From positions 28,758 to 92,757 of the forward strand of contig CAIVDM010000220.1 in assembly GCA_903904735.1 (NCBI GenBank): 64,000 nt of DNA. The letters run 5' to 3'. A model generated the notes under the pieces. It searched no databases and was not told the DNA's origin. It saw only the letters and a list, made by a program, of their open reading frames with translations. Every line of letters starts with the position of its first letter. Within the stretch, counting starts at the first letter, position 1. A program made the position numbers and the translations under genes. The DNA is from an uncultured delta proteobacterium. GTDB lineage: Bacteria > Bdellovibrionota_C > UBA2361 > OMII01. Below are positions 17,033 to 26,613 of the stretch, one piece after another.

Positions 17033-19495
17033 TTAGTGAGCGACAATACTTGGCGCTGGCGCCTTCTCGTCTCTCCCCTCACCCGCTCCGGCGTCGTCCC
17101 TTTTCTTCTCCTCAGAATAAAGAAGCTCATCGCGAACCTTCTTATTCTGAATCATTGTGGCGAAGTCCTGAGGAGTGCGGCAACGAAGGGCCTCAAAGAG
17201 CACTTCGTCCACATGTGATACCGGGATCAGTTCCAATTCATTACGAACCGTAACTGGAATTTCCTCGATATCGTTCTCATTCTCCTTCGGGAGCAAGACG
17301 CGCTTGATACCTCCGCGGTGCGCGGCAAGCGCCTTCTCTTTGAGCCCTCCGATGGGCAGCACATTGCCTCGGAGCGTTATCTCTCCGGTCATGGCTATCT
17401 GCTTGTCGATCGGAATACCCGTCAACGCCGATACCATAGAGGTCGCCATCGTAATACCAGCCGATGGACCATCTTTCGGAATCGCGCCCTCTGGAACGTG
17501 CACATGGATGTCGATCTTATCGTAGAAATATCTCGGTAGACCGAACATCGAGGCTCGCGATCGGACATAGCTAAGAGCCGCGCGAGCGGATTCCTGCATA
17601 ACCTCTCCGAGCTTACCAGTGATCTGCAAACGTCCCCGCCCTGGGAGAATCGTCGTCTCGATAACCAATAGCTCGCCGCCTTTATCTGTCCACGCGAGAC
17701 CAGTAGCGAGACCAACCTGATCAAGCTCCTCGGACTTGCCGTAACGGAACTTCGGCTGCCCTAGGAACTTAGGCAAGTTGTCCGTGGTGATAGAAACCAC
17801 CGTATCCATCCCCTTATCGACGATCTCAATCGCCGCCTTACGACACAACGTAGCGATCATTCGCTCGAGGCTTCGAACTCCGGCCTCCCGGGTGTAGCGG
17901 TTTATCACCTCTGAATACACCCCGTCCTGAACTTTAACGTGCTCAGGCTTGAGACCATTCTCCCCTAGTTGCTTCTCGATAAGATACTTCTTACAGATCG
18001 CGATCTTCTCAAGCTCGGTGTAGCCCGACAAACGGATGATCTCCATACGATCCATCAACGGCTGCGGAATGGTATGAAGCGAGTTCGCCGTCGTGATGAA
18101 CATCACCTTCGACAAATCGTAATCGCAGTCGAGGTAGTGGTCATTAAACGAATCGTTCTGCTCAGGATCGAGAACTTCGAGAAGCGCCGATGACGGGTCT
18201 CCTCGGAAGTCGGTCGACATCTTATCCACCTCATCAAGCAGGAACACAGGGTTACTGGTACCAGCTTTCTTGAGAGATTGAATAATCTTGCCCGGCAACG
18301 CTCCGATGTAAGTTCTTCGGTGACCTCGAATCTCCGCCTCATCACGCACGCCACCAAGGGCGACACGCACGAACTTGCGCCCGGTCGATTTAGCGATCGA
18401 CTTACCGAGCGAGGTCTTACCAACGCCTGGGGGGCCAACAAGACAAAGGATTGGTCCACGAATTTTGCCAACTAACTTCTGAACCGCGAGGTATTCAAGA
18501 ATACGCTCCTTGACCTTCTCAAGGCCGTAATGATCCTCGTCGAGAACCTCACGGGCCTTCTCCATGTCGATCTCCTCCTTGGACACCTCGTTCCAAGGCA
18601 GCGCCAACATCCAGTCGACGTAGTTTCGAACTACCGTCGCCTCAGCTGACATCGGGGACATCATCTTAAGCTTGCGGATCTCTTTCTCGGTCTTATCCTT
18701 AGCCTCTTCAGGCATATCCTTGGCTTTGAACTTGTCCTCGATCTCCTGAATCTCGTTTCGGAAATCGTCCTTTTCGCCAAGTTCTTTCTGAATCGCTCGC
18801 ATCTGCTCGTTGAGGTAGTACTCCTTCTGAGTCTTCTCCATCTGCTTCTTAACGCGGCTGCGGATGCGCTTCTCAACTTGGAGGATCTCGATCTCGGATT
18901 TCATGTGACCAAGAATCTTCTCAAGTCTCGCCTGTGGCTCGATAGTCTCAAGAATCTCCTGCTTGTCCTCAAGCTTGATGTTCAACTGAACGACGATCGC
19001 GTCAGCCAATCGGGACGGATCCTCGATCGCGTTGACCTGCATAATCATCTCAGGATTAACTTTCTTGCCGAGCTTAACGTAATTCTCAAAGGTCACATTA
19101 ACCGACCGCATGAGAGCCTTTAGCTCCGTTGAGACTTCCGCGTTCGGCACGATCTCCTCGACATCAACGAGCATGAAATCGTCCTCACGAACGAACTTCT
19201 TGACCTTGGCGCGGCACTTTCCTTCGACCAGCACCTTAATCGGGCCATCCGCGAGCCTTATAAGCTGCACCACTTCACCCAAAGTACCCGTGGTGTATAT
19301 GTCCTTGGGCCCAGGATTACTCGTCCTGGCGTCCTTTTGGGCGGCCAGAAATATGTATTTTCCTTCGCGTTGCGACTCCTCGATCGCGCGAACGCTCTTT
19401 TCTCGCCCCACGAACAACGGGACTACCTGCTGCGGAAACACTACTAGTTCACGAAGTGGAAGGAGGGGGATTGGATTCGTAATCGGTGGCTTCAT
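17033..19495 (-). CDS. lon: ATP-dependent protease Lon (LonA)
   Basis: An 820-residue cytoplasmic AAA+ serine protease that degrades damaged and regulatory proteins. The N-terminal LON substrate-recognition domain ([20 protein letters not shown]) is followed by a coiled-coil region with [20 protein letters not shown]. The ATPase domain has Walker [10 protein letters not shown] and Walker [10 protein letters not shown]. The protease domain carries the catalytic Ser in [10 protein letters not shown] and the catalytic Lys in [14 protein letters not shown]. The C-terminal 30 residues are a charged, Ala-rich tail. It belongs to the tig-clpP-clpX-lon block on the minus strand and ends five bases before a large hairpin. 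Confidence 0.97.
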   Translation of the reverse strand: MKPPITNPIPLLPLRELVVFPQQVVPLFVGREKSVRAIEESQREGKYIFLAAQKDARTSNPGPKDIYTTGTLGEVVQLIRLADGPIKVLVEGKCRAKVKKFVREDDFMLVDVEEIVPNAEVSTELKALMRSVNVTFENYVKLGKKVNPEMIMQVNAIEDPSRLADAIVVQLNIKLEDKQEILETIEPQARLEKILGHMKSEIEILQVEKRIRSRVKKQMEKTQKEYYLNEQMRAIQKELGEKDDFRNEIQEIEDKFKAKDMPEEAKDKTEKEIRKLKMMSPMSAEATVVRNYVDWMLALPWNEVSKEEIDMEKAREVLDEDHYGLEKVKERILEYLAVQKLVGKIRGPILCLVGPPGVGKTSLGKSIAKSTGRKFVRVALGGVRDEAEIRGHRRTYIGALPGKIIQSLKKAGTSNPVFLLDEVDKMSTDFRGDPSSALLEVLDPEQNDSFNDHYLDCDYDLSKVMFITTANSLHTIPQPLMDRMEIIRLSGYTELEKIAICKKYLIEKQLGENGLKPEHVKVQDGVYSEVINRYTREAGVRSLERMIATLCRKAAIEIVDKGMDTVVSITTDNLPKFLGQPKFRYGKSEELDQVGLATGLAWTDKGGELLVIETTILPGRGRLQITGKLGEVMQESARAALSYVRSRASMFGLPRYFYDKIDIHVHVPEGAIPKDGPSAGITMATSMVSALTGIPIDKQIAMTGEITLRGNVLPIGGLKEKALAAHRGGIKRVLLPKENENDIEEIPVTVRNELELIPVSHVDEVLFEALRCRTPQDFATMIQNKKVRDELLYSEEKKRDDAGAGEGRDEKAPAPSIVAH

Positions 19496-19763
19496 TGTCT
19501 CTCTCAGAAGTTAGGTACCCAGATTAACCTGCTTCGCGTTGCTCTAAAGGCAAACTATCGCCTATCTCAGACGATGCTTCGCTTTTTCGAGCAAGCGAAC
19601 ATAACCGTTTGTTTTTACTGCTTTCACAGTAGCACAGTTTAGGATGTTCGCACCCTATCTATATCTAAGATGCTAAATGAGCGGAAAAAAAATCACAATA
19701 AATACTACCTCTAGCGAGGCGAGCATCAACAATCGTTCTAGAACGAAAATCGTCTTCCGCGCT

Positions 19764-21032
19764 CTATGCGGACTCGGCGTGCTGGTACACTATCAGCGGC
19801 TTCTCGCCCTTTACCACGGCATCTTCGGAAACGATCACTTCTTTTATATCGGGCTCAGAAGGTACATCGTACATAACTTCGAGCATGATCGATTCCAAGA
19901 TGGCGCGCAAACCACGCGCGCCGGCTTTGCGCTCTATCGCCTGCTTAGCGATCGCCAACAACGCGCCTTCCGTGAAACGAAGCTGCACATTCTCCATGTC
20001 GAAAAGCTTCTTGTACTGCTTCGTCAACGCGTTCTTTGGGTCTACGAGAATCTTTATCAGCGCGCCCTCGTCGAGGTCATCAAGCACAGCGATCATCGGC
20101 AATCGTCCGATAAACTCGGGAATTAAACCAAACTTAAGGAGGTCCTCGGGCTGAACCATGCTCAAGAGCGACCGCTTCTCGTCTTTCTTAATTCGCTCGA
20201 CGTCTTTCGCCCCCTTCGTGTGAGCGCCGAAACCGAGCTTCTTCTCACCGACTCGTCGACGAATAATATCTTCAAGACCAACGAACGCTCCTCCGCAAAT
20301 AAAGAGTATGTTGCTCGTATCGACTTGCAAAAACTCCTGCTGTGGATGCTTTCTCCCACCCTTCGGGGGAACACTAGCGACCGTCCCCTCGAGCATCTTG
20401 AGAAGGGCTTGCTGCACCCCTTCACCTGAGACGTCACGAGTTATCGAGGGATTCTCAGCCTTGCGCGATATCTTATCGATCTCATCGATATACACGATTC
20501 CGCGCTGCGCTTTGTCGACATCGTAGTCCGCGTTCTGGAGAAGGTTGAGGATGATATTCTCCACATCCTCTCCAACGTAGCCGGCTTCCGTCAGCGTAGT
20601 CGCGTCAGTGATAGTGAAGGGCACCTGTAGGATGCGCGCGAGAGTCTGCGCCAGGAGAGTTTTTCCTGTACCGGTCGGACCAATAAGCAGGATATTTGAT
20701 TTGGCTATCTCTACATCTCCCGACGTCGCTTTAGCCTCGAGGCGTTTGTAGTGGTTGTGAACAGCGACGGAGAGCGCCTTCTTGGCCATTTCCTGCCCAA
20801 CGACGTACTGATCGAGAAAGCCCTTAATCTCTTTTGGCTTCGGCAATTTCGACGACGTAGCTGGCACTGCCTCAGAGTCCACCTCTTCGGCTATAATGTC
20901 GTTGCACAACTCAATACATTCATCGCAGATGTACACCGCTGGTCCCGCGATCAGCTTTCGCACCTCCTCTTGAGAGCGATTACAAAAGGAACAAACGAGT
21001 GTGTGCCTATTCTTGTCATTAGACTTGCTCAT
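19764..21032 (-). CDS. clpX: ATP-dependent Clp protease ATP-binding subunit ClpX (copy 2, with clpP)
   Basis: A 422-residue AAA+ unfoldase and the conventional partner of the adjacent ClpP. The zinc-binding domain shows [10 protein letters not shown] and [10 protein letters not shown], Walker A is GPTGTGKT and Walker [11 protein letters not shown]. The ClpP-docking loop is present near residues 268-276 ([11 protein letters not shown]). It starts 56 bases after the clpP stop and lies 268 bases upstream of lon, the usual order. Compared with the copy at 2730-3989, the overall architecture is the same, but the N-terminal linker, docking loop and C-terminus differ. The two may serve different substrates, adaptors or conditions. 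Confidence 0.95.
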   Translation of the reverse strand: MSKSNDKNRHTLVCSFCNRSQEEVRKLIAGPAVYICDECIELCNDIIAEEVDSEAVPATSSKLPKPKEIKGFLDQYVVGQEMAKKALSVAVHNHYKRLEAKATSGDVEIAKSNILLIGPTGTGKTLLAQTLARILQVPFTITDATTLTEAGYVGEDVENIILNLLQNADYDVDKAQRGIVYIDEIDKISRKAENPSITRDVSGEGVQQALLKMLEGTVASVPPKGGRKHPQQEFLQVDTSNILFICGGAFVGLEDIIRRRVGEKKLGFGAHTKGAKDVERIKKDEKRSLLSMVQPEDLLKFGLIPEFIGRLPMIAVLDDLDEGALIKILVDPKNALTKQYKKLFDMENVQLRFTEGALLAIAKQAIERKAGARGLRAILESIMLEVMYDVPSEPDIKEVIVSEDAVVKGEKPLIVYQHAESA

Positions 21033-21088
21033 TACTCGACTCCCTCATTTGCGTTTCTCAGGACAATTACACTCTACGCTGATGATGC

Positions 21089-21691
21089 TTAAGCTTTCTT
21101 CTCTTCCCCAGCGCGTCGATCGAATACCGAGTCGATCAATCCATACTCACGAGCCTGCTCGGAAGTCATGAAGAAATCGCGATCGCTATCTACCTCTACC
21201 TGCTTCAGCGGCTTTCCGGAGTGGCGCGCGAGGATGTGATTGAGCTCCTGCTTAACCCGCAACATTTCACGCGCATGAATCTCGACATCCGACGCCTGGC
21301 CACTGAATCCGCCGAGCGGCTGATGGATCATGATACGCGAGTGCGGAAGAGCCGAGCGTTTTCCCGCCGCTCCGCCGGCGAGCAAGACCGCGCCCATGCT
21401 GGCAGCCTGTCCCACACATACTGTCGCGACATCTGGCTTGATGTATTGCATGGTGTCGTAGATCGCCATGCCCGAGGTCACCACTCCGCCAGGACTGTTG
21501 ATATACAGGAAGATATCCTTCTCTGGATCCTCGCTTTCCAAAAAGAGGAACTGGGCGATAATGAGATTGGCGACAACATCATTCACGTCCGTGCCAAGAA
21601 AAATAATTCGCTCTTTAAGAAGACGAGAATAAATGTCGTACGAACGCTCGCCGCGACCGGTTTGCTCTATGACGAAAGGTATATAAGCCAT
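21089..21691 (-). CDS. clpP: ATP-dependent Clp protease proteolytic subunit ClpP
   Basis: A 200-residue serine protease subunit that forms the tetradecameric chamber used with ClpX. The catalytic triad is visible: Ser98 in GQAASMGA, His123 in MIHQPLGGF and Asp172 in DSDRDFFMT. The N-terminal segment [20 protein letters not shown] matches the normal processed start. It is preceded by tig, with 308 bases holding a strong terminator, so clpP probably has its own promoter. Only one clpP is present for two clpX genes in this window. Confidence 0.97.
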   Translation of the reverse strand: MAYIPFVIEQTGRGERSYDIYSRLLKERIIFLGTDVNDVVANLIIAQFLFLESEDPEKDIFLYINSPGGVVTSGMAIYDTMQYIKPDVATVCVGQAASMGAVLLAGGAAGKRSALPHSRIMIHQPLGGFSGQASDVEIHAREMLRVKQELNHILARHSGKPLKQVEVDSDRDFFMTSEQAREYGLIDSVFDRRAGEEKKA

Positions 21692-21999
21692 TTTACTATC
21701 CTACTGTGTGTACTCCGCGGACGCTCGCGGCAGGTTGTCTAACTTCGTACCGCCTAACCTAGTACCTTGCGGTGCTTCAGACAACCACAGAGTGACTACC
21801 ACGACGCTGAAAAACTTCAAGCTTCTGAGCGCCCTATCTGAATCTAGCCACTTCTCAAGCTACAAAAAGCTCTCGAGCTAAGCAACTAAACTTCACGATA
21901 CCTCTTCATGGTTATGACAAAAGCGGCGAGTCAGATAGCACAGGTCGCCATGACCCGCTCTAGACTCGCCGCTCAAGTAATTTTTCGTGTCGCCGCGCG
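21692..21999. other. tig-clpP intergenic region
   Basis: Contains the tig terminator (21922-21973) and, by position, the clpP promoter on the minus strand. No ORF is supported here. Confidence 0.45.
21919..21973 (-). terminator. Intrinsic terminator of tig
   Basis: On the minus strand AGCGGCGAGTC (complement of 21963-21973) pairs perfectly with GACTCGCCGCT (complement of 21922-21932), an 11-bp GC-rich stem, followed by a TTTT run. The 30-nt loop contains a smaller GGTC/GACC stem. It lies 27 bases after the tig stop. Confidence 0.75.
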
Positions 22000-23295
22000 C
22001 TATTTTTTAAGATCTTCTGGCTTCACGAACTCTACTGTCGTCTTCGACATCAGATAATCCAGGATCTTTGTCCTACGAACCTCGAGTAGAAACGACATGA
22101 TACGGGATTTATCCAACAATACCTTCTTGGCGTTCTCCACTGTCGTGCCGTTCTGGTCCGCGACCTTCTGAATCATCGCGTCCCGATCAGCGTCCTCGAC
22201 CTTAACGTCCTCTTGGGAACCGATACGGTCTATAATGATCGCGCTGCGGATTCTGCTTGTGGCGATCTCCTCGAACTGCGGGCGGAAGAGCGACAAATCT
22301 ATCTTCTCGGGATCCGCATCTTTGCCAGCGAACCCGTAGCGAGCCACAAGCCCCCTAATTTCATCGTCGACGAGAGCGCTGGGCACTTTGAACTGGTTCT
22401 CTTTGATCAGAAGGGTCAAGAGCTCACTCTGACTCTCACCTTTGACCTCTTCCTCAGCCTCATTGACGAGGCGCTCACGGATCTTCTCCTTGAGCGCGTC
22501 TACGGTCTCCACATCCATTCCAAGAGATTTAACAAAGTCCTCATCCATAGTTGGAAGGGTCTTTGAATACAATCCGTGCAAATTTCCACGGTAGGTTAGT
22601 TTCTTGCCCCGAAGACTCTCATTAGGATGATCATCTTTAGCGACAACAGTCACATCCTTGGTTTCGCCAACGGCCACGCCAACAAACTGCTCCTCAGCTT
22701 CCTTTGAGAGACGCCCAGAGCCGAGCTGATCCACAAACGGCTCAGCCCGTGAGAACTCACCATCCTCTACCTGCGTCGCCACGGAGAGCGCCACGACGTC
22801 ATTGAGCTCAGCGTTGGTTCTGTCCTCGATTGGCTTCAACTCCGCGCGGGAGTCAACGATCCTCTCGAGAGCGTCGGCCACGTCCTTGTCGCCGATCGTT
22901 CGCTTAGCCACCTTCACTGAACGATTGGTGTAGTTCTCAATCGTCGGTGACGGATACAGCTCTATTACCGCTGTAAACTCGAGCTCCTTCGCCAACTCCA
23001 TATCCTTGAGATCAACCTGAGGTTGTCCAACCGCGTCGAGCTTGTGCTCCTGGAACGCCGAGCGCAGCCCTTCATTGATGAGTCTGTTAGTGATATCAAA
23101 TTTGATCCGATCACCGAGCAATCGCTCGACCATTTTGCGAGGAACTTTTCCTGGTCGAAAACCATCGATGCGCGCGGTTCGTCCAACCGTCTTTACGGAG
23201 TCCTCATACTCCTTAACGACGCGATCCTTTCCTACAACCACAGTTATTTTCTTAGTGATCTCGTCTATATCTTGTACTGATGATTGAAAATCCAT
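22000..23295 (-). CDS. tig: Trigger factor (ribosome-associated chaperone)
   Basis: A 431-residue chaperone and peptidyl-prolyl isomerase that binds nascent chains at the ribosomal exit tunnel. The N-terminal ribosome-binding domain has GFRPGKVPRKMVERLLGDRI, containing the GFRxGKxP signature. A FKBP-like PPIase domain spans about residues 155-245, and the C-terminal helical chaperone arms follow. The start ATG 23295 has GTGAAAG upstream. First gene of the conserved tig-clpP-clpX-lon order, but separated from clpP by its own terminator. Confidence 0.95.
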   Translation of the reverse strand: MDFQSSVQDIDEITKKITVVVGKDRVVKEYEDSVKTVGRTARIDGFRPGKVPRKMVERLLGDRIKFDITNRLINEGLRSAFQEHKLDAVGQPQVDLKDMELAKELEFTAVIELYPSPTIENYTNRSVKVAKRTIGDKDVADALERIVDSRAELKPIEDRTNAELNDVVALSVATQVEDGEFSRAEPFVDQLGSGRLSKEAEEQFVGVAVGETKDVTVVAKDDHPNESLRGKKLTYRGNLHGLYSKTLPTMDEDFVKSLGMDVETVDALKEKIRERLVNEAEEEVKGESQSELLTLLIKENQFKVPSALVDDEIRGLVARYGFAGKDADPEKIDLSLFRPQFEEIATSRIRSAIIIDRIGSQEDVKVEDADRDAMIQKVADQNGTTVENAKKVLLDKSRIMSFLLEVRRTKILDYLMSKTTVEFVKPEDLKK

Positions 23296-23771
23296 CTTTC
23301 ACTCCAGCGTGGCGCAAACCACATATGCTTGTTACTCGCCCGGTAGCCCGCCTAGTCGAATCGACAGGCACGCTAAGAGCTCCGGACTAAACCCACAGAG
23401 TAGTCCCAAAAGCGTCGAAATACCACACCGAGTCGGGAAAAAACGCCAAATCCGGCCATGCGTCGTCGGCCCCCTTTCCCTAACAATATCATACCGCTAC
23501 TGCCCTAGCGCCTAGCGAAACGGACCTACGCTCTGCCGACATCCCAGGGTCCGACCAACAGATCTCATCGAATCCCCAAACCTATCCTTCACAATCCAAG
23601 TACCTAAAAAGACTGATTACGTCAGTCGCCTGCCCTCCTACGACAGGAAATGATCCTCCAACTGCCCATCATTATTGCCTCAATGATTTCGATTATATAT
23701 GCTGCTCACCCATGCGTAGTCGTCCCCTCTCCATAATAGGAGTTATAGGAGGAATCACGCTCGACCCTTCC
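23296..23771. other. Intergenic region between tig and tRNA-Leu
   Basis: No gene seen. Carries the divergent promoters of tig (minus) and tRNA-Leu (plus; see the promoter at 23675). The sequence is C-rich on the plus strand, with no repeats noticed. Confidence 0.4.
23675..23703 (+). promoter_or_regulatory. Sigma70-like promoter for tRNA-Leu
   Basis: TTGCCT (23675-23680) and TATGCT (23698-23703) are separated by 17 bases, inside an AT-rich patch. They end about 68 bases upstream of the mature tRNA 5' end, leaving room for a short 5' leader. Confidence 0.5.
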
Positions 23772-23853
23772 GCGGGGGTGGTGGAATTGGCAGACACGCC
23801 AGACTTAGGATCTGGTGCCGCAAGGTTTGGGGGTTCAAGTCCCCCCTCCCGCA
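23772..23853 (+). tRNA. tRNA-Leu (anticodon TAG)
   Basis: An 82-nt class II tRNA. Acceptor GCGGGGG pairs with CTCCCGC (one G-U). The anticodon stem CCAGA/TCTGG encloses CTTAGGA, giving anticodon TAG for CTA codons. A variable arm TGCCGCAAGGTTT and T arm with GGTTCAAGTC follow. The CCA end is not encoded, unlike tRNA-Val in this window. Confidence 0.95.
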
Positions 23854-23922
23854 TTTCTGAATTTAAGAGGACAGTCGCTATCGGCTCTTCGGTCAGTCCG
23901 CTCAGACGCAGCAAGGCGCTTC

Positions 23923-25856
23923 ATGCGAGTCTTGCTTTTACTATCACCCCTGTTGTCGCGATATTATTCACAAGTCTGACTGGCTGCTGGGGCGACAAGA
24001 TGCCCTCCCCAAGCGCGGTCACGAACTCATGCTCCCCAACTGCAGAAGAGTTCGCCACGAATGCTCGACAAGGATACGACTACTTCAAACGACACAATGC
24101 CGCCGATTGGAGGGTGTCACTTGAGACGATTCGGGAAGTACGCGCGAGAGCGCAACATACGCCAAGCGACTCATCCCTTCCTCTTATCTGGGAAGAGGGA
24201 GATCGCTTTCCAAGCGTCAGGCGAAGCGATGGTAGTGTTTTTAGACTCACTCCAATTTTGAATCGGCATCAGGTAAGTGCCATCCTTCGCGTCGCGACCA
24301 ACAACAGCGCTAAGGTCATCGTCGTCATAGCCCAGACACCAGCGACTTCACGTCAAATCCTCCTCATCATCGACACGCGGACTGGTGCAACCTCAGAGAT
24401 CAACGTCGACGCTTACGACGCTTTGTGGATGGATAATTCCAGTCTTCTCTTCTCCGCGCGAGTTAACTATGAACCGCGAGCCGTGTTCTCTCTGCGCCTG
24501 GGGGAAGCTCCTCGCGAAATTGCCTCTACTAAAGAGCCGGGCGAGGCACTCTTATTGCGTTCAAGCGGCAGAGAGGGATACGGGTTTATTGAGCACAGTC
24601 ACCCTGAATGGTCCTTCTTTGAAGTCGCGAACTCCTCGAATCCTTCCCACACGAAGATAATTACTTCTAAAGGTACGCCGGGCAGCGCTTGTTCAATTCT
24701 TGAGAACTCTATCTTCTGCTCTTCATTCAGCAAACATCCAAACGGTTCAATCTCTCGTACGGCCCTGGGAGGAGAGTCTCGCCCTCACACGGTATATGTG
24801 GAATCGTCAGGTGGAGCGATCTCTCATCTCTCTCCCTGCTCTGAGGGGCTCGCGATATTTACATCACATGGGTCTTACTCAACCCAGTCGGTGATTTCTA
24901 GTGAAGGCGCGCTCGTCAGAGCTCCGCTTCACGGAGGCGAGACTACTACGCTCGTTCCCGCTCCCAGTTATATAGGAGGTACTGGCTCTCGAGTCACCAG
25001 ACGATCATTTTTAAGGCCTAACGAAACCATGAGCGTGGAGTGCATGCCGAACGTATCGCCGGCTCAACGCTCGCGCTTCTGCGAGAGCTGCGTAGAACGC
25101 TCGCTCTCTACCATCAGCGCGGATGGCGTTTCTATCCCAATCTCACTGGTGACTCCCAGTAATCCACGTGGTCTTCTTATTAAAGTATATGGGTCTTACG
25201 GCGTCAGCTCTCGCGCCGAGTTTTCGCCGGAAGTTATATCCCTCACACACCAAGGCATCGCGGTCGCCCTGGCCCATGTGAGAGGCGGAGGCGAACTCGG
25301 CCCTTCATGGCATTCTCAGGCGAAAAGCGCGAACAAGGCGCGGTCGGTGGAAGATCTATCCGCGAGCATTTCAGAGCTTTCACGGATGTTAAATCTGCCA
25401 CCACAGCGTGTAATCCTCTACGGGCGAAGCGCGGGAGCGTGGCTCGCGGCGAAAACAGCCACGTTACACCCGGAGAAGATTAGCGCCCTTATTCTTGAAG
25501 CTCCTCTGCTAGACTTAGAGAAAGTGGTGCCGAACAAAACGCTTCCTCTGTATGAGAGAGAGCGTCACGAGTGGGGCGTCTCACCGAAAGTGTTGCGTGC
25601 TTTCTCGCCCACCCTCCCGTTACACAAAATGTCGATCGATCTACTTGCCCAAATACCTTTGCGAGACCAACTCGCCCCACCTTACGACACACTCCGCTGG
25701 CTGCGTGACTTTGAATGTCATCAATCCCCTCACTTCCGTACAATCGTCTCCTTATTGCCAGAGGCGGACCATAGCGGTCCAACATCCCGGCTAGCGGTTG
25801 ACGAGTGGAGCGCCGCTCAAGAGGTATTCATCAAGAACGTGATCGAGCGAGAATAG
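23923..25856 (+). CDS. S9 (prolyl oligopeptidase) family peptidase, lipoprotein, likely frameshifted at start
   Basis: A serine peptidase with an N-terminal beta-propeller region and a C-terminal alpha/beta-hydrolase domain. The nucleophile Ser is in ILYGRSAGAWLA, preceded by the family's VRGGGELGPSWH. The acid is probably the Asp in RDQLAPPYDTL and the base the His in EADHSGPTS. The main frame (reading 24000-25856 from its first ATG) extends upstream through TITPVVAILFTSLTGC, an obvious lipoprotein signal, yet has no ATG, GTG or TTG between the tRNA and 24000. ATG 23923, with AAGG seven bases upstream, reads MRVLL in another frame. One extra T in the TTTT run at 23936-23939 joins the two into a normal lipoprotein signal. 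A start at 23712 would read through the tRNA and is rejected. Confidence 0.7.
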
Positions 25857-25941
25857 TAGAGTAGGCATGGCTCCTTCAGGTTAGGATTGATAGTCGGAGA
25901 TCAAAGGAGAGGTTCAACATGAATCGCTTTAAACCTTCGAA

Positions 25942-26523
25942 TCACGATCCGTATCTTTCGGCCAGGAACGCCTTCAAACCACTGACTCCCAGATCCGTGA
26001 ATCGCACGACCCCCTTGTCGTCAATGAAAACCGCGTAAGGCAATCGCTCTCCATAAAAAGCGAGAAAAGCCTCGTCTTGCACATCATTGCCTGAGAATAC
26101 GTGCGTCATGCTCTCGAGGCCTTGGAGGCGTATCCGATTCTGGAGCTCTTCGTACGCTTCGTTCTTATCGACGCTGATGGCGTAGAACTCAACCTCCGGC
26201 CTATCCTTGTACACACGAGCTAAGGCCTCAAACTCTTGAATACCTGAGCGCGAATGCGGACACCACGTCGCCCAAAAGAGAAGCGCCACATTTCTTCCAG
26301 CCCTACTGCTCAGCGCGATATGCTCTCCGCTAAGGAGCATCAAACGACTCTGGGGTGCCTGTCGCCCAATGAGCGATCGAGCTTGGTCAGAGAGAGACGC
26401 ACAGCCCGGTAGAACAACGCAAAGAAGAAGCGCCGTGGCCAGCGCGTATGCCCTAAAAGTAGTGTCATAGCCGCGTGCTGTGACGCCTATAGCGTGAAAT
26501 ACTAAGAATAGAGTTCTCATCAT
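25942..26523 (-). CDS. TlpA/redoxin-type thioredoxin-fold lipoprotein
   Basis: A protein of about 193 residues with a signal peptide ending in the lipobox LPGC (Cys near residue 41), then a thioredoxin-fold domain of the TlpA/AhpC-TSA class. The redox motif is FWATWCPHSR: the first Cys of the usual CxxC is present, the second is replaced by Ser (CPHS). It therefore cannot form the normal intramolecular disulfide. A cis-Pro segment RLPYAVFID follows near residue 163. The protein should face the periplasm. ATG 26523 is used; a GTG 15 bases upstream precedes the GGGG ribosome-binding element. It is the last gene of the Tad/SctV run, 91 bases after the pseudokinase stop, with a hairpin between. 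Confidence 0.8.
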   Translation of the reverse strand: MMRTLFLVFHAIGVTARGYDTTFRAYALATALLLCVVLPGCASLSDQARSLIGRQAPQSRLMLLSGEHIALSSRAGRNVALLFWATWCPHSRSGIQEFEALARVYKDRPEVEFYAISVDKNEAYEELQNRIRLQGLESMTHVFSGNDVQDEAFLAFYGERLPYAVFIDDKGVVRFTDLGVSGLKAFLAERYGS

Positions 26524-26545
26524 CGCCCCTCTATACACTAGGTGG

Positions 26546-26577
26546 GTTCACCACCTTAGAACAAGAGCGTGGTGAAC
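26546..26577. terminator. 9-bp-stem hairpin between pseudokinase and redoxin genes
   Basis: GTTCACCAC (26546-26554) and GTGGTGAAC (26569-26577) form a perfect 9-bp stem with a 14-base loop, 37 bases beyond the pseudokinase stop on the minus strand. No T-tract follows. It may end or attenuate transcription before the redoxin gene. Confidence 0.45.
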
Positions 26578-26613
26578 GTTGACATCACCTACTGTACAGA
26601 AGATTACCCTTTA

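Noticed and set aside
23712..23871. Start of the S9 peptidase at ATG 23712
   Set aside because: The frame would run straight through tRNA-Leu (23772-23853), giving a peptide encoded by the tRNA itself.
25920..26039. Small plus-strand frame with a strong AAAGGAGAGG before ATG
   Set aside because: It would encode 39 residues antisense to the 3' end of the clearly real redoxin gene, with no recognisable features.
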